Positions 35,303 to 50,727 of a stretch of 64,000 bases of DNA are shown piece after piece. Each line of letters starts with the position of its first letter. Positions within the stretch are counted from its first letter, which is position 1. The DNA comes from Quercus robur. Lineage: Eukaryota; Streptophyta; Magnoliopsida; Fagales; Fagaceae. The stretch spans positions 27,932,782-27,996,781 of the forward strand of contig NC_065535.1 in the NCBI RefSeq assembly GCF_932294415.1, in the 5' to 3' direction. Made by a program: the position numbers and the translations under genes. The notes beneath the pieces were generated by a model. The model made no database searches and was not told the DNA's origin. It worked only from the letters and a program-made list of their open reading frames with translations.

Positions 35303-37575
35303 ATGGCCAATCTTATCTTCGATAACCAAGATGGTATACTATATATCTTTCTATTCTTCTGTGTTTGTGTGTCTATATATGTACATATCTTGAAAGCATT
35401 ATTTGCATAAATGAGATTCTTTGACTAGTTAAATTACTCCTTTATGCTATTACTTAGCTCCTTTATCCAATTGCCACCATATCAATTAAGGACACAACAA
35501 AATAATGCAAACTGGGGGAGTTAAATTGTCTCATTTATGAGATTCCAAGTAAAATACATGTTTCTTAATTTTTCATAGTTCATTTCTGAGACAATTCGAT
35601 GTCATTGGATTGAATCAGTACTTTACTGTGATTTTCATTGGATTTGAAAAATGATCGTCGAGTTCAATTAATCTTATATACTCTTCTTAAAGATAACATT
35701 TTTAAGAATTTTTTATTATAACTTGATGTACTAATTTGCCATGGTGGTAATTAGGTGATGTCTTCTTATTTCACAATAAAATTTGAATGTTGTAATGCAC
35801 ATGCACAAACACAAGAGGCTTTTTCATATTCCTTAAAATGTCCAAATAACCCAATCTTATGATCATCTCGTTTTACCTCCTATGTTTGTGAACACAATTT
35901 GCAGACATTTCAAGATCTATTTCAGATGCACCACCAACTCATTACACAGTCAAAATACAATCATTGTCATTACTTGCAAAGAATTCAATAGAAAGATATG
36001 AAACGGGGGCATTTGAATCTGGAGGTTACAAGTGGTACATTTTCTTTTTCATTGTAAATTAAATCTAAAGCAAGCCATAGCTCTAGTTTTTGAGTTTTGG
36101 TAGGGGCACGACCTTTCATTATCAGTATTTACATGTAATCGTTTGAATGTATCAATCAATTAAAGATGTGCTTACAGGAAATTGGTTATCTACCCCAATG
36201 GAAACAAGGTTAAGAATGCAAAGGAGCATGTCTCTCTCTACTTGGCAATTGAAGCCGCAGATTCACTCCCTCCTGGTTGGGAAGTGCATGCAGTTTTTCG
36301 GTTTTTCTTGCTTGATCAGATCAGGGACAACTACCTGATTATTCAAGGTATTCCAGTCTTTACTGTTAACCTATACACTTTTGTTTACTATAATATTATT
36401 GAAATTATTGCAGCGTACCAAATTTTAAGTTTTATTTTTCCTACATTAAATGACAACATATTTTTTCATTTTATAAATTTGTTTTCCTTAATCACCAAAA
36501 ACTCTCAACGCCTAAACACATGCAATTTTAAAGTATTTGCTATTTGCCAATTGTATTTTTTGTTACATCGTATTGCCTATAGATACCACCAAAAAGGAAA
36601 AGCGCTTTCGTGGAATGAAGCTTGAATGGGGATTGGATAGAGCCATTTCTATTAAAGCTTTTAATGATGTTAGTAATGGATTTCTTGTTGATGACACGTG
36701 TGTGTTTGGGGCTGAGGTCTTTGTCTGTAAGGAAAGAAGCACTGGCAAAGGAGAATGTGTATCTCTAATAAAGGACGCCATTGCAAACAAGTATGTTTGG
36801 AAAATTGAGAACTACTCTAAGTTGAACGCAGAAAGCTATGACTCAAAGCCATTCAATGCTGGAGATCAAAAATGGTACTTATGATTAGCCTTCCTGATTT
36901 TTTTAGTGTGTGTGCATGGGAAAAAATAATTATCTCATGCATTCGATATGTACTTTTCTCTCATAGCGTGTAGGTCTTTGTTGTGTCATATTCACACATT
37001 GTGAGCCTACCTGACTATGAGAGAGGAATGATGCATTTATCAGATGTATACATCGTATACATGAGATACTTTCTTGTACCTGGAGAGATGAGGGAGGAAT
37101 TATAGTTCAAATGCTGGTTTTTGCAGGAAGATACGTCTCTATCCCAGTGGAAAAGGCCTTGGAATGGGCAGCCATGTGTCTCTGTATTTGGCTCTGGCTG
37201 ATCCAACAAGCCTTCCTCCTGGTTTGAAAATATTTGCGGAATTCACATTGCGTATTCTAGACCAAACGTATAGCAAGCATCATTATGGCAAAGGTAAATG
37301 CCAGCTTTTGTCATTTTATCAAAATTGTTTGGTTTATTTTTATTTATTTATTTTTTTATGAGGATGTGATAGGGCCACAACCATAAATTAGCTATGATCT
37401 TTCTTTTAATCTGGCAGTTAGCCGCTGGTTCAGTGCCTCAAGCCAGGAGCTGGGTTGGTCGAGATTCATCTCAATCGGTTATATGAATCTGACGAACATG
37501 GGTTATCTGGTGAAGGACACTTGCTTGGTGGAAGCAGAGGTCACTGTTCATGCAGTGGTTGATGCACTGTCCTGA
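35303..37575 (+). CDS. MATH (TRAF-like) domain protein, copy 3
   Basis: Six exons: 35303-35333, 35905-36034, 36178-36347, 36583-36874, 37127-37293 and 37418-37575, giving 948 nt (315 aa). An in-frame ATG at 35300 would add one Met; 35303 is preferred because it matches the paralogues' MAN start. Domains are as in copy 1, with VWKIENYSKLNAESY opening the second MATH domain, and QELGWSRFISIGYMNLTN and GYLVKDTCLVEAEVTVHAV near the end. Introns are shorter than in copies 1 and 2: intron 1 lacks the fold-back element and intron 3 is 235 bp rather than about 700. This is the most diverged of the three. The reading frame is intact. Confidence 0.9.
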
Positions 37576-37739
37576 GTTTGTTGTACAAAATCATGTGTAA
37601 ATTTGAATTGTATCTTCATTAAAGAAATTGTTTGACTTATCACTTATGAATGATAGGGTTGCAGGCACTAAGTGCATCAACCTATTTATTGGTTGTTTGA
37701 CTTATATTTCTCTCACATACCTCTTAGTTGAAAAATTAT

Positions 37740-38590
37740 CCGGCCAAGAGGAAGAAGAAAAAGAAACCAATGTGAGAGGAAAATAGGTACTTTCCCATCT
37801 TAAACCAGATTTTCCCTCATTTTCTTCCTGATTTGGAGAGAAAACTCACTCTTCACAAAATGTGGGCCTAGAGAGAAAATTGTTTTCTCCTCCATTTTCC
37901 ATCCTTTCAATCAAATGCACACGCTATCATTTTCTCTCATATTTTTTTTCTTCCTCATTTTCCATCGTTCCTATTTTCACTCCAACCAAATAGACTCTAA
38001 AGGTCTATTTGGTTGGAGGAGTAAAAAAGTAAGAGGATAAAAAAGATTTAGTTTTCTTTCATTTGTGTTTATTTGGGAGGACGGAAATGAGGAGAGATTA
38101 AAAAAAAACTTATTTGTTTGGTTGAAAAAAAAAAAAAAAGATGATGGAAAATGAAGTTAGTATAAATTTACAATTATGTCCCCATTAAATAAAACAAAAA
38201 AGTAACACTTTTTTTTTATTAAAAAAATTGTGTATGGACACTTCAAATTAAAAATAAATAGCACAAGCCAAAGGAAGATGAGCACCAAAAAAAAAAAAAA
38301 AAAAAAAAAAGCAAGTGGCAAGAACAACACCCAAGAGAAATAAATAAATAAATAAGGCAAGAACAGCCCCCATGTGCAAGTGCACATAGACATTTTGGTC
38401 AACTCAAATTGAGTTTTCCTCTCCCTAAGTTTTTTTTCCCATTTTAGGGAGAAAACATTTTGATGGGCCCAGGGAGAAAGTACCCTGACCCCACCACTTT
38501 TTTTCCCCTCCCCCCTTTCAACCAAACAACCACTTAAAATGCTATCTCTACACTTTTCTCTCCTCAATTTTCCTTCCAAACATATCCTAA
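37740..38590. mobile_element. MITE-like A/T and CT-rich inverted elements
   Basis: Two blocks meet in a 14-bp perfect palindrome arm pair (37982-37995 and 38003-38016, gtctatttggttgg). The outer side at about 38500-38585 carries ccaaacaacc/ccttccaaacatatcc. The layout resembles abutting ends of Tourist/Stowaway-like insertions. Exact borders and target duplications could not be fixed. Confidence 0.4.
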
Positions 38591-39449
38591 AAATAAAAGA
38601 GAACTACTTAAGAAAATGGAAGAACTACTGCCTCGATACAAGGCTTGATTCTTCCCTACCAATTGAGATTCATTAAACCTCGACACCAATTGATTGATTG
38701 AGCCATGAGACTGTAGAATTTTCTATTGTGACCCATGATGACTTGGGATTCATGTGCTAGGGTTCCCAAAAATTTAAATACCATATTTTCAAGGACGAAG
38801 CCATGACTATTGCTTTAGGGGGTCCAAATTGTACTCAATGCACAAAACTCTAAATTTTGTGGGGTTTAGGAGATGTGATGGTTATTTTTAGCCTAACCTT
38901 TAAGTTTTTTAGAGGCTGATTGTTGGGTTAAAACCTACCACCCATTGCTTTGGATGGAAGTTACTTACTATCACACTAAGGTTCGATCTCTAAAATAAAA
39001 TGCATGGAAAAAAAGAATAATCATTCTATAATTAGAAATATAGTAAAATTTAAAGCTAAATTAATATATTGAAAATTAAAATTAGTACATATTCAATATT
39101 AAAAAAATGTAAACAAAAAAAAGATATGAAATGATAATTTCTTAATACATTTCTACTCAATCATTTGTGATATATCTAAATGTAATTCAACATTCTTTTA
39201 AATTGCAACAATCATCTATGATTGATTCTGGACTAAATGTTACAATGATTTCTCTTATAATGTACAAAATCAAATACTCCGTTATAAAATCATCTTTTAT
39301 TATATTGCGAAAACTAGCTTTGACAATATTCATTATTGAAAATGCTTGGTTTATATTTGCAATAAAAACTGAAAAAGATAAATAGAAATACAACTATTCT
39401 ATAAAGGAATAATATTAACCACAATTTTAGAATCATATTTATCATCATT
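38591..39449. other. intergenic, no gene
   Basis: AT-rich. No supported coding sequence and no clear repeat. Confidence 0.5.
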
Positions 39450-39454
39450 ATATG

Positions 39455-40375
39455 TGTTGGTGCAAATACAATAATAATGGAAATAACACAACGAGAAACT
39501 GAATAATACTTCTGAATATTATTAACGTAAAGAAGGAAATTACACAACACTATTTGGATTGAGGCGTGGCACTTGCTCTCTTTAAGGAGATTCAAGCCCT
39601 TGGTTGGCTAAACTTTGTAATCGGTGCAAAACTTCTCTGACTACTTGTCTCCCCCAGTATACAACAGCGCAGCAAGTGTCGTATGGCTAGAACAACCTCT
39701 GCACAAAGTGTTCAAGCCCAAAACTCCACCAGAAAGAACACCCTTCCTTGCCAATAACCTCTCTATTTTTGTGTGTGTATTGTATATTGTAGTAACTTGG
39801 ATTGGGTTTGAATGAGTCTATTTATAGGCTCAATGGGCCTCATGAAATTACTACCCAATTTATTCTAATTAATTAGGTCCATTATTCTGATGTAGTGGGT
39901 GTTACAAGATTAATTATTGGATATTAATCTGATGGGCTAGAGTTACATAATTAATGGTGAGATAAGGAGTTTCTGAAGAATGAATAGGCCTAAATAGATA
40001 GTCCATTAAGTGGGTTAATGGCTCTTCATTGTCCATAATAAAAATGGAGTATTAATTTGGGCCATTTACTCACCAACGGATATGGTAATTACTCTGAATG
40101 GGCTGTCAAGTAGGAGGATCCAAGAGGCTAATTCATTTCCAATTTTGATACCTCCACCCTTCACCTCCCTCTTGCGCACGTATCTAGCCCAATTTCTGAG
40201 ACAATTCATGTTAACCCATTAATCACCACAATTAAAAAGAATAAAATAGTCTCTCTCATTTTCAATGTGGGATTAAACATTTTCACTAACTCCTCATCTT
40301 CCATATTCATTCCCACATCTTTATATTTATGTTATAACATTCATTTTAATTACTTAATATTAAAATGCTCCAACA
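39455..40375 (-). repeat. 3' LTR of copia element
   Basis: 921 bp. It contains about 234 bp (between tctgatg and cttgcgcacg, roughly 39930-40175) that is missing from the other LTR. Confidence 0.85.
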
Positions 40376-40877
40376 ATCCCCCACTCATTTTTATATTAAA
40401 TTTTAGTTAAAGAGAGATTACCAGGCAAAGATGGGTCACTAGGACTGCTTTAGGGAAATTAAGTATCACTGCTTACACATAACAACCCAGGTGTTGACAT
40501 GAGCTTTTATAGCTAGCACTTTACGGCCGTGTGCTGATCCCGGTTTCATGAGTGTATTTGAGATTAAGTCCAAATCTCATAGGGGGCAGCCCCACCCCCA
40601 CACTCACATAGGTGAAATTTTGTCAAGGGTGCTCCTATAATTCTAACACCCCACTCATACGAGCTACAAATTTTATTAAGAGTTTTTTACTCAACCTCTC
40701 CACATTACAGGATAAATGCACTTACATCATAGGGATGAACAATTAAAAAATTATTTACAAAATAAATAATTAAATAATAAATTGTGCATTTCTTACGACC
40801 ATCGTATGATTTGTTTTTCCCATTGAACCTAATTCTCAGGATCTCTGGTCCTTGGGTTGGGTATCCTCATACATGGC

Positions 40878-42356
40878 TCATGATTCTATGGACTTTAGTC
40901 CCATCTCCCTCGATCTATTCCAGACTCTATCTTTTGTCAAGGCCTTGGTAAATGGATCTGCAAGATTATCATTAGACTTAATATAATCCACAATTATGAT
41001 GCCACTACTCAAATAAGATCGCACGGTACCGTGCTTTCTTCTTATAGGTCTGGATTTACCATTGTAGTAAAGGTTTTTAACTCTACCAATAGTGGCAGTG
41101 CCATCACAATGAATTAATATAGGTGGAATTGGCTTTTCCCAAAGTGGAATTTCATATAACAAATTTCTAAGCCAATTTGCCTCTTCACTAGTTGAAGCTA
41201 ATGCTATTAATTCAGCTTCTATTGTTGAAATAGCAATTATTGTTTGCTTTTTAGATTTCCAACAAATAGCACCACTACCTAAGGTAAAAATATAACCAGT
41301 GGTAGAGAGAGAATCACCTGACAAAGTATTCCAATCGGCATCACTAAAAGCTTCAATCACAGCAGGGTACTTTTTATAAAATAAGTCATAGTTTTTGGTA
41401 CCAATTAAATATCTCATAACTCGCTTAATAGCTAGCCAATGATCTTTACTAGGCTTGCTAGTAAATCTACTAAGCACTCCTACTGCATATGCAATGTCAA
41501 GTCTAGTACAATCAATAACATAACGCAAACTACCAATGATACTAGTATAATCCTTTTGATTAAAAATCTCATCATCATTATTCACAGGAAATAAATGAAC
41601 ACTAGAATCAAAAGGAGTAGCTACACTTTTGTGATCATGAAAATTATATTTTCTCAATATTTTCTCAACATAATATGATTGATCAAGATATATTCCATCA
41701 CATGCTTTTGTAATTTTCATGTCCAAAATAAAATTAGTCTCACCAAGATCTTTCATATCAAAATGGCTTTTAAGCATATTTTTTGTCTCATTTATAACAT
41801 GCATATTTGAGCCAAAAATCAACATATCATCCACATAGAGGCTAATAATAACATGTAAATTATTCCATGATTTAGAATAAATACATTTATCACATTCATT
41901 TGATTTATAACCATTCTCAATCATGCAGAAATCAAACTTTTCATGCCACTGCTTAGGTGCTTGTTTTAAGCCATATAGGGATTTAGTTAGCTTACATACC
42001 TTGCTTTCTTGTCCAAGCTCTACAAAGCCTTCAGGTTTATCCATATAAATCTCTTCCTCTAGGTCCCCATTTAGAAAAGCAGTTTTTTCATCCATTTGAT
42101 GAATTTTCAAATCAAAAATTGTAACAATAGCAATTAACAATCTAATAGATGTAATTCTTGTTACCGGAGAAAATGTATCAAAGAAATCAAGATCAGCTTT
42201 TTGTTTAAAGCCTTTTGCAACAAGTCTAGCTTTAAACTTATCTATTGATGCATCCGGTTTCAACTTTTTTCTAAGGACCCATTTACAACCTATGGTCTTA
42301 CAACCCGGTGGAAGATCTACTAATTTCCAAGTTCTATTAGAAATTAGAGATTCCAT
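40878..42356 (-). CDS. copia reverse transcriptase and RNase H region
   Basis: A 492-codon open frame. RT motifs are KARLVAKGFKQK, TAFLNGDLEEEIYM, YGLKQAPKQWHEKF and the catalytic YVDDMLIFGS at about residue 165-175. The RNase H part has EAFSDADW, KSKKQTIIAIS and IEAELIALAST, followed by the C-terminal HCDGTATI and LADPFTKAL. Length and order are usual for copia pol. It would copy element RNA into DNA. This stretch itself has no break, but upstream frames are interrupted, so the polyprotein cannot be made whole. Confidence 0.85.
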   Translation of the reverse strand: MESLISNRTWKLVDLPPGCKTIGCKWVLRKKLKPDASIDKFKARLVAKGFKQKADLDFFDTFSPVTRITSIRLLIAIVTIFDLKIHQMDEKTAFLNGDLEEEIYMDKPEGFVELGQESKVCKLTKSLYGLKQAPKQWHEKFDFCMIENGYKSNECDKCIYSKSWNNLHVIISLYVDDMLIFGSNMHVINETKNMLKSHFDMKDLGETNFILDMKITKACDGIYLDQSYYVEKILRKYNFHDHKSVATPFDSSVHLFPVNNDDEIFNQKDYTSIIGSLRYVIDCTRLDIAYAVGVLSRFTSKPSKDHWLAIKRVMRYLIGTKNYDLFYKKYPAVIEAFSDADWNTLSGDSLSTTGYIFTLGSGAICWKSKKQTIIAISTIEAELIALASTSEEANWLRNLLYEIPLWEKPIPPILIHCDGTATIGRVKNLYYNGKSRPIRRKHGTVRSYLSSGIIIVDYIKSNDNLADPFTKALTKDRVWNRSREMGLKSIES

Positions 42357-42360
42357 CTCA

Positions 42361-43876
42361 TCATTTACAGCCTCTTTCCAAAATATAGCATGTAAAAGCC
42401 TCTTTTAAATTTTGAGGATTTTCCTCAATGTTAAAAACATAATAATCAGGACCAAAATCCTTTTCAACTCTAGCTCTTTTACTCTTTCTAGATTCCATTT
42501 CAAAATTTTCTTGATTTTGTAAATGTGAAGTAGAAGAACTAGGTTGTGACAAAATATTTTCTTCACCCCCACTATTTTTCAATTTAAAATGAAATTTTTC
42601 TTCATGAAAAATTGCATCACCAGATTCAAAAATTATTTTGTTTTCAAAATCAAAAAATCTATAGGCTGCACTATTAATCGCATAACCAAGAAAAGTACAG
42701 GTAGTAGCTCTTATACCAAATTTAGGCATTTTAAGGTCAGTAAGCCTAACATAAGCAAGACCCCATACTCTCAAATATCCCAAATTTGGCTTATGTCCTT
42801 TCCACATCTCAAAAGCTGTAGTGTGTGACTTTTTATGTGGCACCCTATTCAAAACATGGCATGCAGTTAAAATAGCTTCACCCCAAAAATGTAAAGGTGT
42901 GCCAGATTCAATTAACATGGCATTTGTTAACTCAATTAAAGTTCTATTTTTTTCTTTCAGCCACACCATTAGAAGCAGGTGAATATGGTGTAGTAGTTTC
43001 ATGGATAATTCCCAAAGACTGAACAAATGAGTCGAATGCACTTGATTCATACTCACAGCCTCTATCACTTCTTATTCTTTTTATTTTTCTACCGAACTGA
43101 TTTTCAACTTCTTTTAAAAAATCTTGAAATTTTTCAAAAGCATCACTTTTATTTTTCAACAAATAAACAGTTGTATATTTTGAGAAATCATCAATAAAAG
43201 TGATAACATATCTATTTCCTCTACGAGTTAAAATTCCCTCAAATTCACATAAATCGGAGTGAATTAACTCAAGCAATTCGGTATTTCTTACAACATTTTT
43301 ATAAGGCCTTTTTGTAATCTTAGATTGACTACAAGTTTCACATTTTTCAAAATCTTTTGACAGTCTTGGAATTAATCCTAAACTACTCATTATTCTCACA
43401 TATCTACTATTTATATGACATAAACGAGCATGCCAAAAATTAATAGAAGAAAGCATATAAACTGAACTGGTAGATGCTTTATTATTCTCAACATTCAATT
43501 TAAACATTCCATCACAAGCATAACCCTTGCCCACAAATAATTCCTTTTTAGTGATTACATAATTATCAAATTCCGTAATTTGCTTGAAGCTAGCCTTGTT
43601 AAGCAAAAAACTTGACATCAAATTCTTCCTTATGGACGGAGTGTAAAGAACATCTTTCAATGTTAGAACGCGTCCAGAAGTGAATTTCAATTCAACTTCA
43701 CCACTCCCAAGAATCTTGGTTTTGCTAGAGTCACCAAGCATAACAGTTTTTTTTTCTTCAAAAAGAGTGTACAATTTGAACCAATTTTTATCATAGCAGA
43801 CGTGCCTATTAGCACCAGAATCTGCCCACCACCCTTCAACATATTGCACCATATTAATGTCTATAATCATAACCAC
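42361..43876 (-). pseudogene. copia protease and integrase region, frameshifted
   Basis: The frame ending at 42944 starts with [12 protein letters not shown] (protease active site DSG). It then has the integrase HHCC region ([13 protein letters not shown]...CETC), where the usual Gly before His is Cys, and the catalytic core ([30 protein letters not shown]). Near 42950 the frame shifts into a second one that holds NAMLIESGTPLHFWGEA and FLGYA, ending at 42361 with another break before the RT frame. Confidence 0.8.
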
Positions 43877-43989
43877 TAAAGGCTCTTCGGTTACGTTAGC
43901 CTGCGGGACAGATTCACGTTTCCGAAATTTGCAAAATCAAGCAATATGCCCACTCTTGCCACAGACGAAACAGGATCTATTAAATTGAT

Positions 43990-44827
<838 letters not shown>

Positions 44828-44847
44828 GTGTTGAATCTCCTTAAAAT

Positions 44848-45534
44848 TGTTGGTGCAAATACAATAATAATGGAAATAACACAACAAGAAACTGAATAAT
44901 ACTTCTGAATATTATTAACGTAAAGAATGAAATTACACAACACTATTTGGACTGAGGCGCGACACTCGCTCTCTTTAAGGGGATTCAAACCCTTGGTTGG
45001 CTAAACTTTGTAACCGATGCAGACCTTCTCTGACTTGTCTTCCCAGGATACAACAGCCCAACAAGTGTTGTATGGCTAAAACAACCTCTGCACAAAGTGT
45101 TCAAGCCCAAAGCTCCACCAAAAAGAACACCCTTCCTTGCCAATAACCTCTCTATTTTTGTGTGTGTATTGTATATTGCAATAACTTGGATTGAGTTTGA
45201 ATGAGTCTATTTATAGGCTCAATGGGCCTCACGAAATTATTACCCAATTTATTCTGATTAATTAGGTCCATTATTCTGATGTAGTGGCTGTTACAAGATT
45301 AATTGTTGGATATTAATCTGATGAGCCCCCTTGCGCACGTATCTAGCCCAAGTTCTGAGACAATTTATGTTAGCTCATTAATCACCACAATTAAAAAGAA
45401 TAAAATAGTTTCTCTCCTTTTCAATGTGAGATTAAATATTTTCACTAACTCCTCATCTTCCATATTCACTCCCACATCTTTACATTTATGTTATAACATT
45501 CATTTTAATTACTTACTATTAAAATGCTCCAACA
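44848..45534 (-). repeat. 5' LTR of copia element
   Basis: 687 bp. It matches the other LTR except for a deletion of about 234 bp between tctgatg and cttgcgcacg. Confidence 0.85.
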
Positions 45535-45539
45535 ATATG

Positions 45540-47576
<2,037 letters not shown>

Positions 47577-49174
47577 GCTGAGCATTTCAAAGTGGAGGGA
47601 AGAGGGATCCTTGAGATGGAGGGCCTAGACCAAGGATTTGGGCATGAACTTTGAGGCAGTCAACAGAGAATGTCAATGCCAAAAGTCCATGTCCTTACTT
47701 GGGCCTCACAGGTATTTCCTCTTCTGCTACTCATGGTTTTTGGTTTCTAGAAGAATAGTTTTTTTTGGAAGTAATCAATAAAATGATATGATGAGAATAC
47801 ATGTGTGAGTTAAGTCCTATATTGAATAATAATGAAAATAATAAATAGTTAATACAACATAGTTAAATTCAAACTCATAGACTTAAGTTTTTGGGTTAAG
47901 TGGTGTTCTATATTATATTAGCAACTCAATTAGAGTCTCTCCAAGACATTCTCTCTTAACATGATAGAATATTATGTGAGTTGTATCTTGAAAAGACTGT
48001 ATATAGCTAAAATATGATTAAAAAAAAAAAAAAGACTTTAATTTACGTAAACGATTTATAAAATGGGCCGGATATGAGAATGCTCTTATATCTCTCTCTT
48101 TTTCTTTTCTTTTTTTCTCTCTTTCTCTTTTGGCAATAAGAACTGCAGTTTGTCCATTGATGACTAGCCTAGTTATATTAAATATAAAAGACGTACTGTA
48201 TATGAATGATTTAATTCCCTCCTCCACCCACCTAATTTATTCTATTGTAGGGCTTCCCCTTTAATAATGAAATACAAGTTCTTCTTTGTTAAAAAAACAT
48301 ATCTTATTTGATAATTGACTATTATTAAGTATGCGGTAGAATCGATGGAACAAATGTCACAATTCTCTTAATGAATTGATATCAGGTTTGCACCTTATGT
48401 GAAAGAGTAACAATACGCGATAATACTTTTACAATAAATATTAGGTGGAACTTTATTATACCATTTTTTTACTCGTTTTTAATAGTTTATTATCAAACTT
48501 TTGTTGTAAAAATGTTGTAGAATTAGCATTGTGAAATGAAAATCTCTAGTATTTTAGTCATTCAGTGTGAGCAACCTTTCCAATTGGCTATGGAGCTTTT
48601 TACAAAAACAAGGGAACTAGTACTACTTCATGTTCTTAGAAGCGAGATGGTATCGCTGATAAATTATGTAAAGAAATTTGTTCTTTTATACGGGTTGTCG
48701 CTAAAATGTTGTTCATGGCATTGACAATAAACATTGTATACTATACTATTCATAATAAACAGATATGAATAGTACAGTAGCAGGCCTACCTATGTAGTGA
48801 AAAACTATCAATTTGGCGTGGAAGAATCTAAAAGTATGCAAATTAATAATCTGGTAATCACATATTCCTTTGAAAAAGATGCATTTGCATTATCATCATG
48901 ACATGTCATTTTTAGGTAATTATTCAGATAACGTTAAAAATAAATCAATAATATCTTCCAGTGCACAAATCGGCATCATTTATAAAATTTAAAATAATGA
49001 ATTAGTAGATGAATATTTTTTCGGAGCTCTCTTTTGTGATTTACAAGATCTTAGAAAATATATGGTTAGGTAAAAGATTAAGCGCAAAAGTAGTTTTTTT
49101 TTTTTTTTTTCCTTTTTTTCTTTTTTAAATAACCAATATTTCAGATATATTACAAAGAACAAAGTTTGGCAACA

Positions 49175-49545
49175 AGCTTAGTTGTAACTTAAAGCTACAA
49201 TTTTATATATTTTTTTATTAGATGTGAATTTTGACAAATTTACCATTAGATTACATTTTCTTAGTATATTCTCTATGCTTACAAAATTTCAAGAAGATTA
49301 AAGATAAATAGGGTATATCATCAATCATATGTTTAAATTTCAAATTTTTGTAATATAAAATTATACATAAAAAATAAGTTTATGAATTAAATAGTAAATA
49401 ACATCTGATTGACATAAAATTTGAAATGTGTGTTAAGCATATAAACAACATATAATCTAATCGTTAGATTTTCAAAACATATAGTTATGTTCATTCTTTT
49501 AATTAAAGTTGTAGTTTTAAGCTACAACAAAGTTTGTAGTCAAAC
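49175..49545. mobile_element. dispersed MITE-like repeat, inverted relative to 60.1-60.5 kb
   Basis: Ends carry an inverted word pair around ttgtaacttaaagctacaa and ttgtagttttaagctacaa. The interior (for example aaacttataaatt, ttaaatttcaaatttttgtaata) is similar in reverse complement to 60115-60480. Confidence 0.55.
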
Positions 49546-49575
49546 TTTATCATATTAAAAATATTACTTTTATTT

Positions 49576-49600
49576 GGGGGGGGGGGGGGGGGGGGGGGGG
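49576..49600 (+). repeat. 25-base poly-G run
   Basis: An uninterrupted homopolymer of 25 G, very unusual in an AT-rich plant intergenic region. Confidence 0.9.
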
Positions 49601-50341
49601 TAAACCAACTTTATTTTGGTCTATTATTATTATAATTATTATATAGATATTGGTCTCGTTATTAGAAGAGGTGGAAGTTTAATTTGAACAAAAAACTTAT
49701 TCGCATAGCTTGGATTACTTAATTAATTGATGCCAATATATATAAAATAGTCCCAACTCCCAATCATCCACCTCCCCTCTCCACTATCTCAAACAGTCTT
49801 AATCATCATGCCTAAGCGCTGAAAGGAATCTGGGCTTGGAAAGAATTGCCTTGAAACACAAAAAGAATTGATCGGTGATTTAGCACTATAGATTATCGTT
49901 AAAATTAAATGCAAAACTGACTTGGTTCAATTTCTATAAACAGAATACAAGATTTTCTACTAATATTTTCTAGTGGTGTGTAATGACAGTAGTGTAGTTG
50001 CTATAAGAATAATGCCTTTATTGGTAAGCACTCGATTGTTCTCACTGAAAAATGTACCTATTGGTCATATTCACTTTAGAGTATTAAATTCTCAATTATG
50101 TTTTAAACTGTTAAAGGTATATCATCCAAAGATTCTCTTTTTCCAAGGCTTGTAAAAAAAAATTGGAACAACATATTATAAACTAGAAGGGCTAGCAACT
50201 CCCCATAGAAATAAAAATAAAAAATAAAAAGAAGGGCTAACAAATAGCAATGTGGGAATATAACTTTGTTATGCTTTTTATAGATAGATGATGCATATGT
50301 TATGTAGTAAGCAATTCAAAGATGGTGGAATAAGAAGATTT

Positions 50342-50659
50342 TTAGAGAATATATGTTCCCTTAGCATAAAAATCCAGCTTTTCCTTCGTTAAGCCCATCC
50401 ATATAGCTGATATTCCCTGGAACCCAAGTACCAGCATAGCAACCATGTTAGCTTGACGCACATCTGAAGCATTAATGTGATCAGGATATTGATACCATTC
50501 CCTGCCTAAAGGGTCTAATAATTTAGGGAGACTTTATCTCCAAGTCCACTGAATTTTATCACAAGAAATAGCTTGCATTGAATAGTATACAACTTTGGAA
50601 TCTTTTTGATAGAGATTAAGCCTTAAGGAAGCGATACTAAGGCCACATTGAGAATATCT
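50342..50659 (-). pseudogene. remnant of an unidentified protein-coding gene
   Basis: The - strand reads as about 105 continuous codons with one internal stop (TAA after KIQWTWR). Phrases include SIASLRLNLYQKD, KVVYYSMQAISCDKIQW, LLDPLGREWYQYPDHINAS, VRQANMVAMLVLGFQ and EKLDFYAKGTYIL, then stop. The amino-acid composition and length of coherent frame look like real protein, possibly an organelle or membrane protein from the hydrophobic AMLVLGFQGISAIWM stretch. I do not recognise the family. It has no visible start or intron structure and lies on the opposite strand just upstream of the HIPP gene. Confidence 0.5.
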
Positions 50660-50727
50660 TCTAGGGCTGGGCTTGTCTTAAGTTTTCCTTTCTTTCTTTC
50701 CTTATTTCTAAGGAACCTATATATGCC

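Noticed and set aside
38157..38579. 140-codon minus-strand frame
   Set aside because: A-rich and T-rich MITE sequence gives Phe/Lys runs; no domain.
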